Of a stretch of 7,619 bases of DNA, positions 1-6,062 are shown piece after piece (positions within the stretch are counted from its first letter, which is position 1; every line of letters begins with the position of its first letter). Where the stretch lies: contig JAFAVO010000281.1 of the NCBI GenBank assembly GCA_019242385.1, forward strand, positions 1 to 7,619. The letters run 5' to 3'. This DNA comes from Gammaproteobacteria bacterium (GTDB lineage: Bacteria; Pseudomonadota; Gammaproteobacteria; Steroidobacterales; Steroidobacteraceae). Below the pieces are notes generated by a model. That model was not told where the DNA came from and made no database searches. It saw only the letters and a list, made by a program, of their open reading frames with translations. The translations under genes were made by a program, and so were the position numbers.

Positions 1-634
1 CCTCACCGGCGCAGGGCGCGGCTTCTGCGCCGGCCAGGACCTGAACGACCGCGCCGTGGCACCGGGTGCCGCGGCGCCAGACCTCGCCGAGTCGATCGAG
101 AAGAACTACAAGCCGCTCGTGCTGGCACTGCGCGAGCTGCCGCTGCCAGTCATCGCCGCAGTGAATGGCGTCGCCGCAGGAGCCGGCGCCAACATCGCGC
201 TCGCCTGCGATCTGGTGATCGCGGCGCGTTCGGCGAGCTTCGTGCAGGCGTTCGCGAAGCTCGGCCTCGTGCCGGACTCGGGCGGGACCTGGTTCCTGCC
301 GCGCCTCGTCGGTCCGGCGCGCGCGCTGGGGCTCGCGCTGCTCGGGGAGAAATTGCCGGCGCAGCAGGCGGCCGAGTGGGGTCTGATCTGGCGCTGCGTG
401 GAGGATGCCGAGCTCGGGCCGGTGGTGGAGAGCCTCGCCCTGCAGCTCGCCGCCGCGCCCACCCGCGGGCTCGCGCGCACCAAGCAGGCGATCTATGAGG
501 GGCTGAATCGCACGCTGCGTGAGCAGCTCGACATCGAGCGCGACTATCAGGGCGAGCTCGGGCGCAGCGCCGATTACGCCGAAGGCGTGGCGGCGTTCGC
601 AGCGAAACGCGCGCCGCGCTTCACGGGCCGCTGA
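1..634 (+). CDS. paaG: PaaG, 1,2-epoxyphenylacetyl-CoA isomerase (5' truncated by window edge)
   Basis: Crotonase-family enzyme of the aerobic phenylacetate pathway. It isomerises ring-1,2-epoxyphenylacetyl-CoA to oxepin-CoA, and in the family also shifts the double bond of a later didehydroadipyl-CoA intermediate. The frame is open from base 2, giving 210 visible residues; compared with E. coli PaaG as I remember it (about 262 aa), roughly 50 N-terminal residues lie outside the window. The GTG at 56 is internal, because typical PaaG sequence (TGAGRGFCAGQDLNDR) precedes it. Visible motifs are the first oxyanion-hole segment GFCAGQDL (visible residues 7-14), the second, NGVAAGAGAN (around 55-64), and PDSGGTW with Asp at visible residue 92 (nt 275-277), the catalytic acid position of PaaG/isomerase-type crotonases. 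The C-terminus, ending RSADYAEGVAAFAAKRAPRFTG, closely resembles E. coli PaaG. Stop TGA is at 632-634, 12 nt before the likely paaI start. Very confident of family, confident of PaaG rather than another crotonase because paaI and paaZ follow. Confidence 0.94.
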   Translation, partial: LTGAGRGFCAGQDLNDRAVAPGAAAPDLAESIEKNYKPLVLALRELPLPVIAAVNGVAAGAGANIALACDLVIAARSASFVQAFAKLGLVPDSGGTWFLPRLVGPARALGLALLGEKLPAQQAAEWGLIWRCVEDAELGPVVESLALQLAAAPTRGLARTKQAIYEGLNRTLREQLDIERDYQGELGRSADYAEGVAAFAAKRAPRFTGR

Positions 635-646
635 AGTGTGGCCGGA

Positions 647-1111
647 ATGAGTGGGACCATGCAGGACGACGCCCTCCAGCAGCGGGCAGAGCGCGCCGCG
701 GCGGCGCTGTTCGAGCGGGATCGCGCCTCGCAGGCGCTCGGGATGCGTATCGCGGCGGTGGGTCCCGGCTGGGCACGCGTGGTGATGCGCGTGCGCGCCG
801 ATATGGTGAACGGCCATGGCCTCTGCCATGGCGGCATCGTCTTCGCGCTCGCCGACAGTGCATTTGCCTTCGCCTGCAACTCGCACAACGAGTCGACCGT
901 GGCCGCGGCTGCGTCGATCGATTTTCTCGCGGGCGCACGCGAGGGGGATGAGCTCACGGCGGAAGCGAGCGAGCTGTGGCGTACGCGCCGCAACGGGATC
1001 TACGAGATCAGCATCTGCAATCAGCAGGGTGTGCGGCTGGCGCTCTTCCGGGGGCGTTCCTATCGCATCGATGGGCAGGTGGTGAGCGAGCCGTCGCCGC
1101 AGGAGGAATGA
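647..1111 (+). CDS. paaI: PaaI, hotdog-fold phenylacetyl-CoA pathway thioesterase
   Basis: Small hotdog-fold acyl-CoA thioesterase of the phenylacetate cluster, thought to rescue CoA from hydroxyphenylacetyl-CoA and related dead-end products. From ATG 647 it is 154 aa; E. coli PaaI is about 140 aa. The family signature CHGGIVFALADSAFAFACN is present: His61 and Gly62-63 of the HGG turn, and Asp70 of LAD, the position of the catalytic acid in PaaI. The C-terminal half carries the usual SIDFL strand and LFRGRSYRI strand. Start choice is uncertain. GTG 638, ATG 647 and ATG 659 are all in frame and none has a good ribosome binding site. I prefer 647; 659 would give 150 aa, and all three differ only in the non-conserved N-terminus. 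The stop TGA at 1109-1111 overlaps an in-frame ATG of the next gene, so the two are likely translated together. Confidence 0.9.
   Translation: MSGTMQDDALQQRAERAAAALFERDRASQALGMRIAAVGPGWARVVMRVRADMVNGHGLCHGGIVFALADSAFAFACNSHNESTVAAAASIDFLAGAREGDELTAEASELWRTRRNGIYEISICNQQGVRLALFRGRSYRIDGQVVSEPSPQEE
1101..1106 (+). promoter_or_regulatory. Ribosome binding site of paaZ
   Basis: A perfect AGGAGG lies inside the last codons of paaI. It is only 1 nt from ATG 1108 (too close to use) and 10 nt from ATG 1117, so it favours 1117 as the paaZ start. Confidence 0.75.
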
Positions 1112-1116
1112 TTGCC

Positions 1117-3156
1117 ATGGAGCTGAAGAGTTACGCCGCCGGCAGCTGGCAGGCGGGGGCGGGGCCCGGAGTGGCGCTGCGCGATGCGACCACCGGGGAG
1201 GTGATCGCCCGGGCGGGCGCCGAGGGGCTCGATACCGGGCTCATGCTGAGGTACGCGCGTGACACCGGCGGGCCCAACCTCCGCCGCCTGACATTCCACG
1301 AGCGCGCGGCGCTGCTGAAGTCGCTGGCGCGCTTCCTGAGCGAGCACAAGGAGGAGTTCTACGCGCTCTCCTACGCCACCGGCGCGACCAAAGCGGACGC
1401 GTGGATCGACATCGATGGCGGGATCAGCACGCTGTTCGTGTACGCCAGCAAGGGCACGCGCGAGCTGCCCAACAGCCGCGTGTACCTCGATGGTGGCGTC
1501 GAAGTACTCTCGAAGAGCGGCAGCTTCGTGGGCCAGCACCTGTGCGTGCCACTGGAGGGCGCGGCGCTGCACATCAATGCCTTCAACTTCCCGGTCTGGG
1601 GCATGCTCGAGAAGCTCGCACCCACGCTGCTCGCGGGCGTGCCGGCGATCGTCAAGCCGGCGACGCAGACGAGCTATCTCACCGAGCGTGTGTTCCGCCG
1701 CATCATCGAATCCGAGATCCTCCCGCCCGGCGCGGTGCAGCTGCTGTGCGGCGGGGTCGGGGACCTCTTCGATCACCTCACCTGTCAGGACATCGTTTCC
1801 TTCACCGGCTCGGCGTCCACCGCGTTGAGACTGCGGCAGCACCCGGTGGTCCTCGCCGAAGCGGTGCGCTTCACCGCCGAGACCGACTCGCTCAACTCCT
1901 CGATCCTCGGGCCCGATGCCGCAGCCGGCAGTCCCGAGCTCGAGCTCTTCGTGCGCGAAGTCGTCCGCGAGATGACCGTCAAGGCGGGGCAGAAGTGCAC
2001 GGCGATCCGCAGGGCGCTGGTCCCCAAATCGCGCGCCGCCGATGTCCTCGAGGCGTTACGTGGCGCGCTCGCACAGGTGGTCGTCGGCGATCCGCGCCTC
2101 GAGAAGACGAGCATGGGACCTGTGGCCTCGCTCGGCCAGCGGCGCGAGGTACTCGAGCAGCTCGCGCGACTCACGCGCGAGGCAGAGCTCGTCTGCGGAG
2201 GCGCGGCACAGCAGCAGCCGCTCGGCGCGGATGCCGACCGGGGTGCGTTCCTCGCCCCGACGCTGCTCTACTGCCGCGATGCGCGCAATGCGCGTGCCGT
2301 GCACTCCGTGGAAGCCTTCGGGCCGGTCTGCACGTTGATTCCCTACGACAGCCCCGAGGAGGCGGTCGCGCTCGCGCGTCGTGGCGGCGGCAGCCTCGTG
2401 AGCTCGATCTTCAGCGCCGACGATGTCATCGCTGCGCAGCTCGTCCTCGGACTCGCTCCCTACCACGGCCGCATCCTGGTCGCGAACCGGCACTGCGCCC
2501 GTGAGTCGACGGGCCACGGGTCCCCGCTTCCGCACCTGGTGCACGGCGGGCCGGGACGCGCCGGCGGCGGCGAAGAGATGGGGGGCATACGCGGCGTGAT
2601 GCATTACATGCAGCGAACCGCCGTGCAGGGAACTCCGGATCTCCTCACGGCAGCGGGTGGCCGGTGGGTGAGGGGTGCACGCGAGCTCGACCCGGGGGTA
2701 CATCCTTTCCGCAAGCCGCTCGGTGCACTCACGATCGGGGACACATTTCACTCGGCCGAGCGTACCGTGACGGTGCAGGACATCGAGCGCTTTGCCGAGC
2801 TCTCCGGTGATCGCTTCTACGCGCACATGGATGAGGTCCAGGCCGCACGCAATCCACTCTTCGGCGGGCGGGTTGCGCATGGTTACTTCCTGGTGTCGGC
2901 GGCGGCCGGACTGTTTGTCGATCCGGACTACGGTCCGGTGCTTGCCAACTACGGCATCGACAATCTGCGCTTCGTCAAGCCGGTCAAGCCGGGCGACCGC
3001 ATCCGCGTGCGCCTCACGTGCAAGGAAAAATCGCTGCGTGCCAGCGCCGGTTACGGCGAGGTGCGCTGGGACACTGCGATCACCAACCAGGATGGCGAGG
3101 CGGTGGCCAACTACGACGTACTCACGATGGTGAGCGAGAGTCCGCTGCCAGCGTGA
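1117..3156 (+). CDS. paaZ: PaaZ, bifunctional oxepin-CoA hydrolase / 3-oxo-5,6-dehydrosuberyl-CoA semialdehyde dehydrogenase
   Basis: Two-domain enzyme that hydrolytically opens oxepin-CoA and oxidises the resulting reactive aldehyde with NADP+, passing the intermediate between domains. From ATG 1117 it is 679 aa, essentially the length of E. coli PaaZ (681). The aldehyde dehydrogenase domain is about residues 1-515: HINAFNFP with Asn157, the FTAETDSLN segment with general-base Glu255, nucleophile Cys294 in KAGQKCTAIRR, and ESTGHGSPLPHLVHGGPGR (463-481). A linker containing MQRTAVQG precedes the MaoC-like R-specific hydratase domain, about 530-679, with LSGDRFYAHMD holding Asp565 and His570, the hydratase dyad, and the VKPGD turn near 622-626. 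Both active sites look intact. The start at 1117 is supported by the AGGAGG at 1101-1106 and by alignment with E. coli PaaZ; the frame is open further upstream to 976 but only across paaI. The stop lies 35 nt inside the opposite-strand modC gene. The ring-opening hydratase function requires PaaG upstream, which is present. Confidence 0.96.
   Translation: MELKSYAAGSWQAGAGPGVALRDATTGEVIARAGAEGLDTGLMLRYARDTGGPNLRRLTFHERAALLKSLARFLSEHKEEFYALSYATGATKADAWIDIDGGISTLFVYASKGTRELPNSRVYLDGGVEVLSKSGSFVGQHLCVPLEGAALHINAFNFPVWGMLEKLAPTLLAGVPAIVKPATQTSYLTERVFRRIIESEILPPGAVQLLCGGVGDLFDHLTCQDIVSFTGSASTALRLRQHPVVLAEAVRFTAETDSLNSSILGPDAAAGSPELELFVREVVREMTVKAGQKCTAIRRALVPKSRAADVLEALRGALAQVVVGDPRLEKTSMGPVASLGQRREVLEQLARLTREAELVCGGAAQQQPLGADADRGAFLAPTLLYCRDARNARAVHSVEAFGPVCTLIPYDSPEEAVALARRGGGSLVSSIFSADDVIAAQLVLGLAPYHGRILVANRHCARESTGHGSPLPHLVHGGPGRAGGGEEMGGIRGVMHYMQRTAVQGTPDLLTAAGGRWVRGARELDPGVHPFRKPLGALTIGDTFHSAERTVTVQDIERFAELSGDRFYAHMDEVQAARNPLFGGRVAHGYFLVSAAAGLFVDPDYGPVLANYGIDNLRFVKPVKPGDRIRVRLTCKEKSLRASAGYGEVRWDTAITNQDGEAVANYDVLTMVSESPLPA
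3122..3156. other. Convergent 35-nt overlap of paaZ and modC 3' ends
   Basis: The paaZ stop codon is at 3154-3156 on the plus strand and the modC stop codon is at 3122-3124 (TCA read on the minus strand), so the two coding ends overlap tail to tail. I see no hairpin plus T-tract on either strand here or within the first tens of bases beyond either stop. Confidence 0.85.
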
Positions 3157-4234
3157 AAGTGTGCCCGCGCGTCGAGACGGCCTTGACGAGCGTCCATACC
3201 GCATCGCCGGGCCGCAGGCGCAGCGCCCGACAGGCGTCCTGGGTGATGCGCGCCAGCACGATGGCGCCCCCGACATCGACACGCACCAGCACCGCACCGA
3301 AGTCATCGTCCGAGATCGCGATCACGGTGCTGGCGAGTGCATTGCGCACCGACAGGCCCTGCACCGGCTGCGTGGCGAGGATGACATCGCGGGCGAGCAG
3401 CTGCAGGCGTACGCGCGCGCCCGGCGCCACATCGCGCAGGCTCACCTGCAGCGCGCCGGCACCGACCGCAAGCTCCGCGCTGCCCGTGTCGGTGTTCACC
3501 CGCGTGACGAGTCCCTCGACCACCGCGCCCATCAGGTCCGGCCCGATGATGCTCTGCAGCTCCGGGTAGAGGCTGAGCTCCTCGACCGCACCCTCGGCCA
3601 GCACCCGTCCGCCTTCGAGCAGCACCAGGTGCGTTGCCAGGCGCAGCACCTCCTCGAACTGGTGGCTCACGTACACCATGGGGATCGAGAGACGGTCGCG
3701 CAGCGCGACGAGGTAGGGGAGCACCTCCTCGCGGCGGGCGACATCGAGCGAGGCGAGAGGCTCATCGAGAAGCAGCAGGCGTGGCTGCGAGAGCAGCGCG
3801 CGTCCGAGCGCCACACGCTGGCGCTCACCCCCGGAGAGCTGCCAGGGCTTGCGCTCGAGCAGCCGTGCGAGTGCCAGCAGCCCCACGACCTCATCGAAGG
3901 CGATGACCGAGGGTGCGCTGCGGCGGCGCCGCTCGCCGTAGCGCAGGTTCGCGGTGACCGAGAGGTGCGGGAACAGTCGCGGCTCCTGGAACACGTAACC
4001 GATGCGCCGCCGCTCGACCGGCACTGCGATGCCGGCGCGGGCATCGCTCAGGAGCTCACCATCGAGGCGGACCGCCCCGGCATCGGGCGCGAGCAGGCCG
4101 CAGATGATGTTGGTGAGCGTGCTCTTGCCACTGCCCGAGCGGCCGAATAAGGCAATGACTCCGGGTGTCGGCGCGGTGAAGGTGGCGTCGAGACGAAATC
4201 CCGTCAGCTGCTTCGATACGGAGACTTCCAGCAT
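3122..4234 (-). CDS. modC: ModC, molybdate ABC transporter ATP-binding protein
   Basis: ATPase subunit that powers molybdate import through ModB at the inner face of the cytoplasmic membrane. From ATG 4234 it is 370 aa (E. coli ModC about 352). In order: Walker A GRSGSGKST (31-39), Q-loop with Gln83 in GYVFQEPRLFPH, ABC signature LSGGERQ (133-139), Walker B LLLLDEP (153-159) with Glu158, D-loop SLD (162-164) and switch His191 in YVSH. The C-terminal part is the MOP/TOBE regulatory region characteristic of ModC; its QLLARDVILAT and LSVRNAL segments (about 278-300) set it apart from the sulfate ATPase CysA. The start MLEV matches the E. coli MLEL start. An in-frame TTG at 4246 would add four residues and overlap modB. 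The start follows the modB stop by one base, so coupled translation is likely. The last twelve or so residues are poorly conserved and their codons overlap paaZ on the other strand. Confidence 0.93.
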   Translation of the reverse strand: MLEVSVSKQLTGFRLDATFTAPTPGVIALFGRSGSGKSTLTNIICGLLAPDAGAVRLDGELLSDARAGIAVPVERRRIGYVFQEPRLFPHLSVTANLRYGERRRRSAPSVIAFDEVVGLLALARLLERKPWQLSGGERQRVALGRALLSQPRLLLLDEPLASLDVARREEVLPYLVALRDRLSIPMVYVSHQFEEVLRLATHLVLLEGGRVLAEGAVEELSLYPELQSIIGPDLMGAVVEGLVTRVNTDTGSAELAVGAGALQVSLRDVAPGARVRLQLLARDVILATQPVQGLSVRNALASTVIAISDDDFGAVLVRVDVGGAIVLARITQDACRALRLRPGDAVWTLVKAVSTRGHTFTLAADSRSPS

Positions 4235-4235
4235 G

Positions 4236-4931
4236 TCAGCCGCCAAGCAAGCGGCGCACGCGCCGGACCAGCAGCTCCGCCACGAGGAGTCCGATCAGGC
4301 CGAGCGTGAAGGAGAGGATGGCGAGGCGCAGCGCGAGCTGATCTCCACCGGGGGACTGCATCGCGGTGTAGAGCGCCAGCGGCAGCGTACGGGTTACACC
4401 CGGCACGTTCGACGCAAAGGTGATCACCGCGCCGAACTCACCGAGCCCGGCGGCGAACGCGGTCACCGCGCCGGCGAGGATCCCGGGGAGCATCAGTGGG
4501 AAGGTGATGGTCAAAAAGCGATCGAGGGGGCCGGCGCCGAGTGTACGCGCCGCATCCTCGAGTCCCCGGTCGACGTTCTCGAGCGAGAGGCGAATGGCGC
4601 GCACCATGAGCGGGAAAGTCATGACGGCCGTGGCGAGCGCGGCGCCCGCGGTAGTGAAGGCGAGCTGGATGCCGAAGCGCTCGTGCAACCAGGCGCCGAG
4701 CGGAGCGCGCACCCCGAGGAGCAGCAACAGCACGTAACCGACCGCCACGGGCGGCAGCACGAGCGGCAGGTGCACGAACGCATCGAGCGCCAGGCGACCG
4801 GGAAAGCGGGTACGCGTCAGCACCCAGGCGGCGAGCACCGCAAGCGGCAGACTTAAGCCGACGCTGCGGACCGCGACCTCGAGGCTGAGGCGCAGCGCCT
4901 CCAGCTCGGGGGAGTCCGGCGAAGCATTCAT
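4236..4931 (-). CDS. modB: ModB, molybdate ABC transporter permease
   Basis: Integral membrane permease of the molybdate ABC importer, working with ModC. At 231 aa it matches E. coli ModB (229 aa) over its whole length. Hydrophobic segments are visible at about 19-38, 53-73, 95-110, 146-163 and 205-222, consistent with the five-helix ModB topology. Family markers include HLPLVLPPVAVGYVLL (54-69), FPLMVRAIRLSLE (106-118), the cytoplasmic EAA loop EDAARTLGAGPLDRF (125-139) that docks on the ATPase, and LGEFGAVITF followed by PGVTRT. The ATG at 4931 aligns with the E. coli start to within two residues, but the bases before it are C-rich and lack a recognisable Shine-Dalgarno sequence. It is 1 nt from modC. 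The gene upstream is a cysteine synthase, not the expected modA periplasmic binding protein. A sulfate-type permease (CysT/CysW) is less likely given the ModB-specific segments and the MOP domain of ModC. Confidence 0.92.
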   Translation of the reverse strand: MNASPDSPELEALRLSLEVAVRSVGLSLPLAVLAAWVLTRTRFPGRLALDAFVHLPLVLPPVAVGYVLLLLLGVRAPLGAWLHERFGIQLAFTTAGAALATAVMTFPLMVRAIRLSLENVDRGLEDAARTLGAGPLDRFLTITFPLMLPGILAGAVTAFAAGLGEFGAVITFASNVPGVTRTLPLALYTAMQSPGGDQLALRLAILSFTLGLIGLLVAELLVRRVRRLLGG

Positions 4932-4961
4932 GCGGGCGGATGCGCAGAGGGCGTTGTTGTT

Positions 4962-5011
4962 GCTTCGTGCGACTCTCTCACACGAAGCGGGCCGGCGGCC
5001 AGACCCGCTTC
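4962..5011 (-). promoter_or_regulatory. Mutually exclusive hairpins between the cysteine synthase and modB
   Basis: This is the only substantial non-coding gap in the window (4932-5030). Two perfect 8-bp inverted repeats share an arm: GCTTCGTG (4962-4969) pairs with CACGAAGC (4981-4988), loop 11 nt; GAAGCGGG (4984-4991) pairs with CCCGCTTC (5004-5011), loop 12 nt. The shared bases 4984-4988 can join only one hairpin at a time. In the minus-strand transcript the order is arm A (5011-5004), arm B (4991-4981), arm C (4969-4962), beginning 20 nt after the cysteine synthase stop and ending 30 nt before the modB ATG. Neither hairpin is followed by a T-tract in the direction of transcription, so a classical intrinsic terminator is not supported. 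It could be an attenuator-like switch, an mRNA processing or stability element, or chance in GC-rich DNA. Confidence 0.4.
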
Positions 5012-5030
5012 CCGATGGCCGACGCGCCGG

Positions 5031-6062
5031 TCAGGCGACCAGCGCGGACTTGATCGTGATCGGGCTGCGGCCCGCCGGAGCCAGTGCGTGTGCCGCGAGC
5101 CCCTTGTGCTCGAGCCACTCGCGGTTGAAGAGACGCGACTGATACTTGGCCCCGCCATCGCACAACACGGTCACGACCACGTGGCCCGGACCCAGCTCAC
5201 GTGCCACGCGCTGCGCCGCTGCCACATTGATCCCCGAGGTCGAGCCGAGGAACAGGCCCTCCTCGTAGAGGAGACGGTATACGCAGCGCACCGTTTCGGC
5301 GTCCTCGATCAGCAGCGCATCATCGATCGGCGCACCCTGGAGATTGGAGGTGATGCGGCCGATACCGATCCCTTCGGTGATCGAGCTACTGCCGGTCGCC
5401 GCCAGCGCGCCGCGCCGGTAGTAGGCGTACAGGCTGCTGCCGGGTGGGTCGGCGACCACGCAGCGGACCTCGCGTCGGCGGGACTTCAGATACTCGCTGA
5501 CGCCGGCAAGCGTGCCGCCGGTGCCGGTGGCCGCCACGAAGGCATCGATGCGTCCGTTGGTCTGTCCCCAGATTTCAGGTCCGGTGGTACGCAAATGAAT
5601 GTCGCGGTTCGCCGTGTTGTCGAACTGATTCGACCAGATCGCGCCGGGGAGGGAGGCTGCGAGGCGCTGGGCGACACGCTGATATTGGTTGGGATTGCTG
5701 TACGGGACTACCGGTACCTTGTGAACTTCCGCGCCGAGCATCTCTAGCAGCCGGTACTTCTCGGGGGACTGGTTGTCCGGCATGACGATCACGCAGCGGT
5801 AACCGCGCGCGTTGCACACGTGCGCGAGGCCGATGCCGGTGTTGCCCGCAGTCCCTTCGACGACCGTACCGCCGGCGGTCAATGTGCCGCGGCGCTCCGC
5901 ATCCGCGATGATGGCCGCCGCGGCGCGGTCCTTGACCGAGCCGCCGGGATTCATGAACTCGGCCTTGCCGAGAATCTCGCAGCCGGTCTCCTCGCTCAGC
6001 CCTTTGAGGCGGATGAGCGGGGTATTGCCGACAGCCCCGACGAAGCCCTCCACTGCGCTCAT
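5031..6062 (-). CDS. cysK: Cysteine synthase (O-acetylserine sulfhydrylase, CysK family, PLP-dependent)
   Basis: Cytosolic fold-type II PLP enzyme that makes cysteine from O-acetylserine and sulfide. It is 343 aa from ATG 6062. VGNTPLIRL (11-19) opens the domain, Lys44 in GGSVKDR is the PLP Schiff-base lysine, EGTAGNTG (69-76) is the loop that contacts the substrate carboxylate, TTGPEIW is at 159-165, and GTGGT (180-184) binds the PLP phosphate. The substrate loop reads TAGNTG rather than the TSGNTG of E. coli CysK, a variant I associate with a distinct bacterial and fungal cysteine synthase subgroup. There is no C-terminal CBS domain, so cystathionine beta-synthase is less likely but not excluded by sequence alone. 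The last 20 or so residues after HKGLAAH form a non-conserved tail. The start is set by the GNTPL alignment, an AGGAG ribosome binding site and the ATGA overlap with cysG; the frame stays open upstream only because of cysG. Pairing with cysG fits assimilatory sulfate reduction. Confidence 0.9.
   Translation of the reverse strand: MSAVEGFVGAVGNTPLIRLKGLSEETGCEILGKAEFMNPGGSVKDRAAAAIIADAERRGTLTAGGTVVEGTAGNTGIGLAHVCNARGYRCVIVMPDNQSPEKYRLLEMLGAEVHKVPVVPYSNPNQYQRVAQRLAASLPGAIWSNQFDNTANRDIHLRTTGPEIWGQTNGRIDAFVAATGTGGTLAGVSEYLKSRRREVRCVVADPPGSSLYAYYRRGALAATGSSSITEGIGIGRITSNLQGAPIDDALLIEDAETVRCVYRLLYEEGLFLGSTSGINVAAAQRVARELGPGHVVVTVLCDGGAKYQSRLFNREWLEHKGLAAHALAPAGRSPITIKSALVA

Noticed and set aside
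976..1116. Longer PaaZ start inside paaI
   Set aside because: The extra residues are paaI sequence in another frame. E. coli PaaZ length and the AGGAGG at 1101-1106 place the start at 1117.
1060..1842. Minus-strand open frame (260 codons) opposite the paaI end and paaZ
   Set aside because: Shadow of the paaZ aldehyde dehydrogenase region; no family features.
1401..2504. Plus-strand open frame (367 codons) within paaZ in another frame
   Set aside because: Out-of-frame Arg-rich reading of paaZ; no motifs.
2056..3306. Long minus-strand open frame (416 codons) opposite paaZ
   Set aside because: It lies antisense to a full-length, motif-complete PaaZ, has no recognisable domain, is rich in Arg/Ala/His as expected from reverse reading of high-GC codons, and is an artefact of few stop codons in GC-rich DNA.
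3161..4150. Plus-strand open frame (329 codons) opposite modC
   Set aside because: Antisense to ModC, which carries every ABC ATPase motif; the plus-strand product is Gln/Arg/His-rich with no recognisable domain.
4235..4246. TTG start for modC at 4246
   Set aside because: It would add four residues and overlap modB; the ATG at 4234 aligns exactly with the E. coli ModC start.
4962..5011. Intrinsic terminator downstream of the cysteine synthase gene
   Set aside because: The stems are good but neither is followed by a T-rich tract on the minus strand, so I list it only as competing hairpins.
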